A stretch of 64,000 bases of DNA. Source: Tethya wilhelma (lineage: Eukaryota; Porifera; Demospongiae; Tethyida; Tethyidae). The translations under genes were made by a program, and so were the position numbers. The stretch's first letter is position 1. Every line of letters starts with the position of its first letter. The stretch covers positions 2,170,141-2,234,140 of the forward strand of contig CAXIPT010000008.1 of NCBI GenBank assembly GCA_964030475.1. The letters are read 5' to 3'. The notes beneath the pieces are model-generated. The model was not told the DNA's origin. It ran no database searches and saw only the letters and a list, made by a program, of their open reading frames with translations. Shown piece by piece: positions 54,462 to 64,000 of the stretch.

Positions 54462-55082
54462 ATGGCAACTGAACAGACTGTGAAGGTGCATGTTAAGGAT
54501 GATTCAGTCACTATATGGGTCAAATGTAAAGATGATATTGTAGAAGTAAAGGTGAGTGCCTATAACATGGAATGTATTAAGCAAAAACAGAAAGTTTAGT
54601 ACATACATATGACTTCATTGTGCATTATCTGCATGTGACAAATGTACGTACATGTATACAGTATTACATGATTTGTCTTATAGCCAGGCTTAATTGTCTA
54701 ATAATGCTGGTCTTAATTCATGTAGGATAAATCAACCGATACAGATGATCTTCCTCTCATAAGCCTCTACAAGGAGAAGAATGATACTAAATATGATTCA
54801 GACCACACCTCTCTAGATCTAATACTGGATGATTCCCTAATTCCAACATCTGCTACAGATAGAAAACAAAAAGGTAAAACTTTGAGTGAGCATACCAAAG
54901 GAAACGTTTTAGAGGAACCATCGCCAGAGACTTCAGGATCAGAGGTATCTGTTTACGATATAGAATCAGACTATGATGGCCCAAGCCAACCAGGCCAAAA
55001 AAGAGGAGCAAGTTATATTCCAAAAGGATGGAAAAAGAGGCATATTAAAAAGAAGAAACTTATTCACTCTCCTGTGGATTGA
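54462..55082 (+). CDS. Intact two-exon gene, 148 aa, unrecognised
   Basis: Exon 1 is 54462-54551 (30 codons, MATEQTVKVHVKDDSVTIWV, GTGAGT donor). Exon 2 is 54726-55082 (TGTAG acceptor to TGA). The join is at phase 0 and there are no lesions. Residues 1-30 look like a beta-strand-rich start (VKVHVKDDSVTIWVKCKDD), followed by an acidic, Ser/Asp-rich middle (SVYDIESDYDGPSQPGQ) and a strongly basic tail (GWKKRHIKKKKLIH) that could be a nuclear localisation signal. AATAAA at ~55189 may be the polyadenylation signal. Lies just outside the satellite. No known family; the acidic-then-basic layout suggests a nuclear protein. It may also be the surviving 5' gene of a TE. Confidence 0.55.
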
Positions 55083-55467
55083 ACTACTTGTCTTTGAGGC
55101 CTACGTACATTAATGTTAGTACGTACATTGGAACATTGCAGCTCAACTAGTGGACTTTCTTTGAACTATAATGATAATATCAACGCAAAATAAATTATTG
55201 TATCTGTAACAGTTGGGTTTCTTTTCTTAAAAAGCTATAATTATTCAGTTCACCAATGCAATTTCAAACATAATATTATTCACTCAAACCGAAGGTGTCA
55301 AAAACTGCAGGTTCAACAAACACTTGCTAATTATAGTAACATCAAAGACATGTACTAATAGACTAAGTATGACATACCTACATGTATATATGTACATGTA
55401 TAACTATAGCTTGACAAAGTTTAGTATCCACAATGTTCCATCAGAGTCATACGCATGCACTAGGGGC
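55083..55467. other. 3' flank, no feature recognised
   Basis: AT-rich with alternating TGTACATGTA-type stretches at ~55384-55400. No coding signal. Confidence 0.4.
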
Positions 55468-55672
55468 TTACTTAAATGACGAGGGGATGTAACTTGAGTA
55501 GGTTTGCTCACTACGATCAATCATTACAAACTTGGACTCTTTGTCAAATTGGTAACTGTTGAACCAATTAACATACATGAGAGGGTTTGTTTGGCCATTG
55601 AAGGTATGTTTACAAATAATTACTATCTCACCAAATGTTATTGTTTCTTCTGAATCAGGACTTTGATTATCA
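55468..55672 (-). pseudogene. CACTA-type transposase C-terminal fragment
   Basis: Reads EETITFGEIVIICKHTFNG, then YVNWFNSYQFDKESKFVMID and ends SSFK-stop. The FGEI...NWF.....D layout resembles the short beta-rich tail after DUF4218 in EnSpm/CACTA transposases (YYG.I...KC.WFD). The upstream part is cut by the element at 55673. Tentative. Confidence 0.4.
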
Positions 55673-57121
55673 TTCCCAGTACGGTAGTACTGGGTACACA
55701 GGAATGGCACGGATGGCCCATTAGCGCAATACAAATATTCACGCGAATAACTCGGCAAAAACTGAGCGCTTAGCACTAAAAGGCTTCTCAAGCTACTATT
55801 TAGCTCTTTCTGTTTGTAATGAGCCCAAAAACATGGCCTAAAAACATCGCTACAGTAACAAACACAAACATGCCAAACCTCCAATTTTCTCCATCTTCTT
55901 CTTATTCTTCTTTTTCTATCTTGGCTCAACTTTTCTCAGAGACTACTCACTTTTAGAAGCTGATTCTTGAACGAACGAACTTGGTTTCTTTTGGTACAGT
56001 CGCTTTTGCCATCGGTTTTTAGCGCCTCTCCTTGAGTAGCTAGATACAAGGCGAAAAGCACCTCCTCCATATGGCCGCCATTAATTTAGCTTCTAGAAAA
56101 TTCGAATTGACGACCCTGGGTCATGAATATGATTAAAGCCCAGTCATGAATATGATTATCAGTATAGGCCAGTTATTTTAGATGCGCAATTTGGCAGTGT
56201 ATTTTAGAACTCAAAATTTGAAGAACTGGCAAAACTTAGAACCACATATGGGCTATTATCTAATTGTTCACTCTTCACTCCAGGGTCAGACACTGAGTTT
56301 TTCTAAGAAAAGAGCCACAAACAAATCGTGGCTGGCTCAGATGTCAGCAGGCAGCTCTTAGCTGAATGTTTTGTTGTGTTCTAGAACACTTTGTACACAC
56401 AGTAGAAAGAAAGTCTTAGTGTCTGCCCCTGCAGAACCAAGGTAAGTTTCTACTAACACTGACTTCTAGACAGTGTAACTTCTCTACTTGGCAAATTTTG
56501 AGTTCTAAATTTTATTTTAGCCAAAATCCACTATATCTCCTTAGATAAAGCTTCGTAAAAGCATATTCAATGTTGATTTTTGAAACTCTAGAACATATTA
56601 CCCACAACTTTTGCATTTTAAAAGGTAGAAACTGTCAAAAGCACTTCTGATGCTTGATATAGGGAGAACAAATTTCCTAATGAATTATTCATAATCAAAC
56701 TGTGCATCCTAACCTTAAATGCACTGAAGTTGCTTGGAACTATTTTGTGATACCTGGTTGCTCTTCTTAAGAGATGAATCAGGACTTTGATTATCATAAC
56801 ATATAGAAAGACAAGTAAATCTTGTGATACAGCTCCTGCTTCCAAATGACTGAGACTTCAGTATCAAGCAGGCTATACACAAGTTGGTTACTTCAAGTAC
56901 CAGCTCAGCGGCCGGCCGCTGGCTCAGTGAGTCTGGCTTGCCAGACTATTAGCTCAGTAGCTAGCTACACACTCCAACTCAAATGTAATTTGTAGAAATA
57001 TGGAAAAATGAGAATAACCAAGTAAACACTCTAACAGCCATTCCATCTTGTTTGCGTTCTTTTTACGATTTCAGTAGCCATTCCTGTGTCCCATTACTTT
57101 TCCAATGTTTTTTTTTACTTG
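55673..57121. mobile_element. Hairpin-head/foldback-tail element, copy 7 (nested)
   Basis: Starts TTCCCAGTACGGTAGTACTG, ends TTTTTACTTG. The left flank is CTTTGATTATCA and the right flank is TAACATATAGAAAGG; the uninterrupted sequence CTTTGATTATCATAACATAT occurs at 34895, 56789 and 63089 within other family members. So this copy entered another family member, between A and T, with no duplication. The tail retains mainly the right arm (57017-57121). Confidence 0.85.
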
Positions 57122-59833
57122 TAACATATAGAAAGGCAAATAAATCTTATGATACAGCTCCTGCCTCCAAATGACTGAGATCTGTGTTTCACTTCAGGCT
57201 ACACAACTTGCCAGTTCAGCAGCCCGCTGCTGGCTCAGTGAGTCTGGCTTCCCAGACTACTAACTACACACACCAACACAAATGTAATTTGTAGAATTAT
57301 GGAAAAATGAGAACAAACAAGTAAAACAAAACATTGGAACTGTAATGAGACACAGAAATGGCTAAATTGTAAAAAGAACGCAAACAAGATGAAATGGCTG
57401 TTAGGGAATTCTTCCTGTGGGCAAAATGAGAGACTCAACAAGGAGATTGTTAAATGCAGCCCATACAGGAAGAATTCTGCACACACTCTAACAGCCATTT
57501 CATCTTATTTGCGTTCTTTTCACAATTTAGCCATTCCTGTGTCTCATTACATTTCCAATGTTTTTTTTTTACTTGTTATATTATTAAGATACAATTAATT
57601 ATTCAAAAGATTATGAATAAGTGTCAATAGATAGAGAGTTTAATTGAGGATGGGAATCAACTTATGTTAATCAAATCTTAGCTTCAAGTACAAAAGTCTA
57701 ACCTGAATTTGAACAATTGACTTGTTATGTAACAGTACATTATCTGGCAAGGGAATGGTGCATACAATGCTTTTTGAGTACACTACAAGCTGGTTGAACT
57801 TTTCACAGATTTCAACAATAAAAGTAGTGTTGCTATGGATCTCTTAGTGGCGTAGCCAGGGGGGGACTAGGGGGGCGCTTGCCCCCCCTTTTTTCAGTCG
57901 CGAAATTTACGCCTTGGTAGTGCTATTCTTTCGTGCACTTACTTTAGCAACACTGCTTAACAGTCATCTTTGGCCAAAATTCAATACAAAACAACTTTTA
58001 AAAGCTTTCTTTTTGCTGCTACAAAACTTTAGAGAGTGTTCAATCTAGTGAGCCTGTGCTGCAGTTCAATTTAATGAATGGGAGAGGCTAAAGTTAGCTA
58101 ATTAAGTGGGTGTGGTTTCCGGTCGCACAAAATTTCCGGCCTGCTTTGCAGGCAATATTTTTATTACTCCCTCTTTTCTAAAATCCTGCCTATGCCACTG
58201 ATCTCTTGTAGTAAAATGGTCTCAAAATCTGACTATACTCCTTATTGCAAGTTTTGTTCTCATTCCTGAGCAAACCTTTTTTAAGATGGTATATCAATTT
58301 TCCAGTTGTGGTGATTGAACTGTCTCTTTCTCTTTTTTCCAATATTTTCACAATTATTGCACAAAGTATTGAGCATGACTGAAATTTATTAAAACATGGA
58401 CACCTTGTTGAATATATTCCAGAAGAGCAGCATGACCGACCAATTCCTTTTTTGTTAACCCCACACCTACATCAAAGTTCCACTTGTGAAGGTTGCATTG
58501 TGCTCATAGACTGTTCCATGACAGAACAAGATATAGCAGCATCATTTGATTTGTCAAGAAATGGTGTACAAGAAAAATGGCATTGCTATTTGTTACAACA
58601 TCTGGGGTTACATAGAGTGGATTATCACAGATATCTGAAAACACAACTATTGTTGCCTTATAACACTGTTGCCATTTGCATAGGCATGCAGTCACCAAGC
58701 ATACCAATGTAATATCCATCTTATAAAAAATTTTGAGCCTCTGTAGCATACTGCATCTCGCATGGAATAAAAGGTGCATAAATGTTCTGGTTGGTCAGCA
58801 ACTCTTGCACAAAAGATTTTCTCAATAAGGAGACCAGTTGATCAAATCAATAACTTTTCTTGTACTGTAGTTTTGTTAGACACTCATTACACTTCATTAC
58901 AAGATTAGTGGCTATAGATGCAAAATAACAGTTACTATCCTTTCGCATAGGTTTCAATGCCAATCCTTTAGATAACAGCTTGCCTTCTAAATTGTCTTTC
59001 CTTAGTTTACTGGATTGAGAATCTGACTGACATACATCAGCTCTGAAATGGATTTGTTTGAATCTATGCAATACCCTTACTTGTTGTAGTAACAGGTGTA
59101 CAAAGTTTTCTACCTTTGACCTTCCTGTAATTGTGCATGAATGATAACTGAAATAAGTGAGTAAGCTAACAGTATCCCAATGCGACTTTAGTGTACTGAA
59201 TGTTTCAGCTGTCGATGAAAGCGCTCATTTCTGTTGGTACCACAATTAGGAGGGATGTCAGATAAGCAACCTGTTTGTACATGCTTCATTAGGTTTTGGA
59301 CAGAGTGAATGGTTGCCAATGATACAATATGGTTTCCGGATGGATCAGCATGATCTCTCCACTTTTGTGTCCAGCCATTTAGCTTGGAAGCTATTACTTC
59401 CTTTTTAGGAGTAGTTTGCTTTCTCTTTCTACATACGTCACCATCAGCTCGAAATGCTATATAGTGTAAGATCACCAATGCATTGTGTGATATCTAGATA
59501 TTTTTTGCTGATTGTCTTATGAAATAAGTCCGACTTAACATTCACTTTATCTCCAAATACATTCTTTATTTAATTTACAGCAATCGTCAGTGTACACAGT
59601 TTTAATTTCTTTGCCTTGATTGATAGATCTCTCATGTAAATCTGTATACCTGTTGAAATGCTGTTCCTTTTGTTAGTTGCCAGGTTAGTATACGCTCGAT
59701 TGAATCCAAAACAAGATATACGTGCCACCCATACACCATCTTGACGAAAATAACCAATATTTGTAGCAACCTTAAAGGTCTGATTGAGTCAATAACTTCA
59801 ATAGAATAAATATCCTGCAAATATGCTGCTTCT
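57122..59833. repeat. Segmental duplication D, copy 2
   Basis: Partner of 34904-38654. Includes a complete foldback tail (57310-57571, ending ACTTG), the 57845 MITE and the OTU-type gene. Its foldback is more complete than that of copy 1. Confidence 0.85.
57845..58200. mobile_element. MITE with TAGTGGCGTAG termini (ortholog of 35609)
   Basis: Same insertion point as 35609-35952. The first base has mutated (TAGTGG), and ATCTCT flanks remain. Confidence 0.8.
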
Positions 59834-60050
59834 GTTACTTGGTGTATCATGCTCTTGTTCAAATCGTCCTACCATTGTTTGCATTGTTACACTGTTGTCA
59901 ATTGGTATTGCTGAAAGAGCTCAAAATGCTCACTCCTTCTTTTATAAATTATGGATTCAATTTCAAAGAATGTGATACCATGTCTGCAAAATGCAACAAC
60001 ATCCTCAACAAATTCTCTTACAAATCCAGTTCTGTGGAGCAATACAAATG
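58500..60050 (-). pseudogene. Transposase-like gene with OTU protease domain, copy B
   Basis: Reading leftwards: VREFVEDVVAFCRHGITFFE (60030-59960), an RPLRLLQILVIF frame where copy A has FDHTFKVA (frameshift near 59780), then KKEVIASKLNGWTQKWRDH and GCLSDIPPNCGTNRNERFHR (59400-59210), LALKPMRKDSNCYFASIATN (58980-58900) with the OTU catalytic Cys, and TIVVFSDICDNPLYVTPDVV near 58640-58580, the OTU C-terminal strand region. The usual final GHYDA-like histidine motif is not readable. Frameshifts are at several places. OTU domains cleave ubiquitin chains; the fusion with a transposase-like protein recurs in copy A. Confidence 0.55.
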
Positions 60051-60189
60051 GAATCAGTAATGGTAATGGGAAGAAGTTTAAAAGTCTCTTGTCGTGGCCC
60101 AGAATCTTGTGTCCATTTTTGCATGCCTATATCAAAAATGTAACTCCTTCCATTGAATGTAGTCTCTTAGGTAATTTTGAAGTTGAAGA

Positions 60190-60945
60190 ACCATCATTCC
60201 ATGAAAAGGAAGTTATAATAAGCACATATCAAAATTTGATGCACATAGCTATAGTAGTTTTCCAGATATAGCTCTTACAAGCACCCCTGCATCCACTCGT
60301 GGCTTCCTAGAAAAACAGTTATAAAGATGTTACTAGGTAAACTATGGGCGGTCTCTATACTCTCTGTATCATAATTAAGTCATGTACAGTACAATTTAAA
60401 TAATACCACAATCAGCCACGTGGCCACTTTATAATTCTTTAGTGAGAAGCAAGTAGCTAGGAAAGAAGACCCAGGAAAAGGCTACTGGACCCAAGAAGGT
60501 AAGCGCTAGCTAGTAAAGAGATAGATTCAAGGTAGAATGAATAAGTTCTAGGAACAAAAATAAGCCTCAGAATAACCTATACGCGATCGCGTACAGGGTG
60601 AGGCAATACCGCCGAGCAGAAAGCTGCTCTATGTGGGCGCTTGAAATAGGCAAGCATATCAGAAGCTTTAGCTGGCCTATCTGTACATGTGCTGTAACAA
60701 AATTCTGTGAACTGAAGTCTATGAAGCAGAAATAACACTGAATAATAATTCATTTTTACTGGCAGCTGCTTATCTCATTTATATTCGCTACGGTCTGTTG
60801 CACAGCATAGTAACTGCTCTCCATGTTAGCAACTAAATAGAAAAGAATGGGGCTGATATTACCGTCTATATCTCTGAAATAATAGTAGCTCCACCCCTCA
60901 AATTTTACATACGGCATACTGAAATGTAGCGCAACCCATCTGTAG
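60190..60945. mobile_element. Diverged reverse copy of the 37437 MITE
   Basis: Segments such as AGATATAGCTCTTACAAGCA, CTCGTGGCTTCCT, AAACTATGGGCGG and TAGTTGCTAAC-type stretches match 37560-38290 in reverse orientation. The TGTGAGGCTCC termini are gone. Confidence 0.65.
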
Positions 60946-61125
60946 GGTAAATTCTTGAGAGTAGCAAATTGAAGTTTTTGTAAATTATTTATGTAGACCT
61001 ACCATAGTTCAACTGCAAACCGTACTTGGTTTGACCTAATAACGTTTTTTTTTTTCGCAAAGCGTTTTAGTAAAACCCAAATTCGCAAAATGTTGGTCAC
61101 GTGACCAAAACGTCATGCGCGGCCA
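60944..61125. mobile_element. Half copy of the 27972 hAT-like element
   Basis: TAGGGTAAATTCTTGAGAGT, then GTAGACCTACCATAGTTCAA and TGGTCACGTGACCAAAACG parallel the left arm at 27972-28165; the right arm is absent. Confidence 0.65.
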
Positions 61126-61903
61126 TACACGTACAATTATAATACTTCACAATGCATGGAGAGTGCTGAGCCTGAGAACCAAGATTGTGTTAAGTTACTA
61201 ACTGCCTATAATATTTTCTATGGTAGAAAATAGTATAACTATTGGCTTTAGAGTCTGCTAGTAGTCAATTTGGTATGACTCAATTAAATGGCATAGTCTA
61301 GAGTCACGTTTACACTGTGATGGCCAGGGTCCTGGGCTTTATGCACCTCTAGTAATTGTCAACATCGGATCAGGCAACCTCTTTATAATAAATGTAGCCA
61401 AAGGTCACTGATATATTGGTTTGCAATACAAGGTTTAAGGTAAATGTGAAGTATGACAGTTAATGACTGTCACTGAAAAAGTCAGCTTCAAACATTCAAT
61501 GTGGCAACATTCCCAACTGTAATAAAACTGAAAAAGGGATCGACAAAATGACAAAATGATTACAATGCATTGAAAGCATGGACTAACTGTCCATTTAGGC
61601 AGTATAGTAGCTAGCTGCTGGTGGATCATAGTGCATGGTAGCTTCATTAGCTACTTTGTAGTTGTGTAAACAAATCTGGTGATTCAGTGTCTATGACCCA
61701 CTCAAATGTTATTTGTACAAAAAGCTGAGGAGCCATGTATTGTAATAGTCCTCATTACTGGTTGATCGGGCAATGCATGGCAATCCCATTTATTTCAAAT
61801 AAGTATAATTATTAATCAACAGCAATAATTATATTATAGTACAGCATTGTTACTCAGGGAGTATATTCTTAATTATAATAGGGTCTGACCTGTCCTTAAG
61901 AAT
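61126..61903. other. Non-coding, no feature recognised
   Basis: No exon or repeat supported. AT-rich segment 61790-61900 lies upstream of the frame at 61904. Confidence 0.35.
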
Positions 61904-62247
61904 ATGGCAACTGAATTGAGTAGGTGGGGGAATCTAATTAAAAAACTTGGAATAACAGAAGATCATTTGCTGAATATTATTGTCAAACATAGAGGTGAAT
62001 ATATTCCTCCAAGTTTCAGTCATGGCCCCCAGCTTATGGTGCAGTTCTGGAGTTGTACTACTACATCACAGGAAGTGTACAGCAAAAGCCAAATAGAGTT
62101 TTAAAGTGCCTTTTTGATGCAATTTTCCCATCATTTTCAATCTCTAGAGCTGATCGACTTGAGAGGAAAGTTAAACATATCAATTCTCTAGTTGAAAAAA
62201 TGTCCAAAGAAGAATATTTACAAAACAGGTGGATCCCTCAAACAGGT
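61904..62247 (+). pseudogene. Unrecognised exon, single frameshift
   Basis: Starts MATELSRWGNLIKKLGITED and stays open for ~50 codons, then shifts one frame near 62050 and continues YYYITGSVQQKP, LKCLFDAIFPSFSISRAD, LERKVKHINSLVEKMSKEEY and QTG to a GTAATA donor at 62248. Both halves look coding (helical, charged). No family recognised; it could be a TE gene or a host exon with a sequencing error. Confidence 0.4.
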
Positions 62248-62437
62248 AATATGAGTATAGATTGTTATAGCTAATTGGAAACATAATATGAATAAACTAT
62301 TATCGACTTGCATGCAACAAAGATGAATGCATGACTTTCTGGGCATAAAAATGATTCTGAATCAGAAGTCTATACATTATGGTCATAATGCATAGCAAAG
62401 TGTATAGAGAATGTAATTTTACTTACTAGCATAATAA

Positions 62438-63106
62438 TTCCCAGTACGGTAGTACTGGGTACACAGGAATGGCACGGATGGCCCATTAGCGCAATACAAA
62501 TATTCACGCGAATAACTCTGAAAAAACTGACCACTTAGCACTAAAAGGCTTCTTAAGCTACTATTTAGCTCTTTCTCTTTCTAATGAGCCCAAAAACATG
62601 GCCTAAAACCAACGCTAAAGTAACAAACACAAACATGCTAAACTTTCAATTTTCTCCATCTTCATCATCATCATCATCTTCTTCTTCTTCTTCTTCTTCT
62701 TCTTCTTCTTCTTCTTCTTCTTCTTCTTCTTCTTCTTCTTCTTCTTCTTCTTCTTCTTCTTCTTCTTCTTCTTGGCTCAACTTTTCTCAGAGACTATTTA
62801 CTTTTAGAAGCTGATTCTTGAACGAATGAACTTGGTTTCTTCCGGGACAGTCGCTTTTGCCATCGGTTTTTAGCGCCTCTCATTGAGTAGCTAGATACAA
62901 GGAAAAGCGCCTCCTCCATTTGGCCGCCATTAATTTCTACACTCATGCATAATTCATTAGCTTCTAGAAAATTCTAATTGACGACCCTTTCTACACACAA
63001 AAGTGTGCGTTATTTGGAAATAAATGCACTGAAGTTGCCTGGAACTATTTTGTGATACCTGGTTGCTCTTCTTAAGAGATGAATCAGGACTTTGATTATC
63101 ATAACA
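62438..63106. mobile_element. Hairpin-head element, copy 8 (3' part interrupted)
   Basis: TTCCCAGTACGGTAGTACTG head and body up to CTTTGATTATCATAACA. The TA-flanked MITE at 63109 then interrupts, and the expected TAGAAAGGC continuation is not found beyond it. Confidence 0.75.
62665..62773. repeat. Expanded (TTC)n microsatellite
   Basis: About 100 bp of CTT/TTC after a short CAT run, lying where other family members have only a short TTCTTC tract. A poly-Ser frame across it is not a gene. Confidence 0.95.
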
Positions 63107-63108
63107 TA

Positions 63109-63797
63109 TGTGACCGAATTTTGGAAAACCGACCACTTCGAGCAATCCGCGAATTTTGAGATAGCGATTGCATTGTAATCTACGTCATTGCAGCTAGCTA
63201 TTTTCCAAATTTGAAGCGGCTAGACGCTATAGTTTTGGAGATATGAGCTCAAATATAACGACCGTTCATTCCAATTTTACTCGCTAAAATTGTAATTGAA
63301 TACGTTGCTAAGTGCGAGTACACAAAATCCGTATAGAGTAAGCGATCAATGCTCAGACACCATCAATTATCGGACGCTATTCTGACTTGCCTGTGGGCGT
63401 TGCTGCTTCGAGACTATTACCATTAGACTGCTCGTGAAAATCTACTCCAGGTTGTGCAAACATCCAGCCCCACCCCCTTTCTGTAACGATTTCTGGCACG
63501 ATTAAAGGGTGTGTCCCAAATAATNGGGTGGGCTGTAACTAGAATAACTAGGCTATAAATGGCGCAGAAATAAGCGCCCAATAATAAATGCATGTATCTA
63601 TACCTATTCTAACTGTAGAAAATAGTCTAGCTAATACTTACTAATCATAATCATAAGCGCTTAGCGTCTAACCCCCACAGATTTCATTGCAAATTTATAA
63701 TACACAATGTGCACAACATTCATTCATTATTATGCACAGATAAACAGCTCCTGGCATAGCCTGCTCGAAGTGGTCGGTTTTCCAAAATTCGGTCACA
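63109..63797. mobile_element. 689-bp TA-flanked MITE (TGTGACCGAATTTTGG termini)
   Basis: TGTGACCGAATTTTGGAAAA and onward (36 bp) is repeated in exact inversion at 63762-63797, with TA on both sides (63107-63108, 63798-63799), consistent with Tc1/mariner. A single N lies inside at 63525. A related terminus is at 44761-44782. Confidence 0.85.
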
Positions 63798-64000
63798 TAT
63801 ATAATATATAGCATAAAAAACAAACTACTAAGTTCATAAAGCAAACACATGATTGTGCATAAATTTAGATATTCTTACATTGCCCTAGCAAATTGAATAG
63901 CTATAGAGTAGTCTCGCTAGCCAGACTCTCCGCAAAAAATGGGAGAGTCTGGTGAACAGCGCATACTAAACTCGTTCTCAATCTGGTAATGACCACAATC
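63798..64000. other. Right edge, hairpin motif of a possible TE end
   Basis: CCAGACTCTCC (63921-63931) and GGAGAGTCTGG (63942-63952) form an 11-bp stem. CCAGACTCTCC also occurs at 2221 and 8482, suggesting a dispersed repeat that begins here and leaves the window. Confidence 0.5.

Noticed and set aside
62584..62814. Poly-serine open frame
   Set aside because: It is the translation of an expanded TTC microsatellite inside a transposon.

Overview
This window is AT-rich, intron-rich eukaryotic DNA, almost certainly from an early-branching animal. A demosponge such as Amphimedon is my best guess, from the short GTAAGT-type introns, the animal-type domains (GT92, THAP, RING, Ulp1/PHD, OTU, SWIM, CENP-B/DDE) and the exceptional density of transposable elements (TEs). 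The species is inference. There is no prokaryotic operon, rRNA or CRISPR array. Very few ordinary host genes are visible: a truncated GT92 glycosyltransferase (2435-3586), a two-exon 148-codon gene (54462-55082), a 61-codon gene (26862-27109), and several unrecognised minus-strand genes (8857-9385, 28726-30388, 31265-32720). Most other coding sequence is transposase-derived and broken. Single Ns (14811, 21461, 28523, 31150, 38655, 47935, 63525) and a 9-N run (42737-42745) mark contig joins.

Layout. 1-8.5 kb: two copies of a paired-CxxC gene (76-1998 and 7231-8246), each broken differently, flank GT92 and a hAT/ZMYM1-like pseudogene that two elements interrupt. 9.47-16.44 kb: the highlight, a 6,972-bp DNA transposon with ~358-bp terminal inverted repeats and TA target duplications. 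It encodes, on one strand and in compatible splice phase, a pogo/Tigger transposase, two RING fingers, an array of tandem 87-bp symmetric exons, an Ulp1-type cysteine protease, a PHD-like finger, a second array of the same exons and a terminal exon. 17-24.3 kb: MULE, Gypsy, BEL/Pao and THAP-ISL2EU remnants. 24.6-28.5 kb: large palindromic elements, one with (GGGCTA)n arrays in its loop. 28.7-33 kb: two minus-strand multi-exon genes. 33-43.4 kb: segmental duplications, an OTU-containing transposase-like gene, CACTA and Penelope remnants. 44.8-54 kb: a ~210-bp satellite. 55.5-64 kb: further CACTA and OTU-gene copies, MITEs and microsatellites.

One non-autonomous family recurs at least eight times (5026, 17759, 29014, 33626, 40461, 46646 with its duplicate 48455, 55673, 62438). 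It has a hairpin head next to TTCCCAGTAC, a TTC-rich tract and a foldback tail ending ACTTG. Comparison with empty sites inside the window shows it enters between A and T without target-site duplication, as Helitron-like elements do.

The TE domains do not form a host pathway. The exception is the 9.47-16.44 kb element, where DNA transposition (DDE), ubiquitin-type (RING) and SUMO-type protease (Ulp1) domains appear to sit in one gene. All assignments come from reading motifs by eye; no database search was run.
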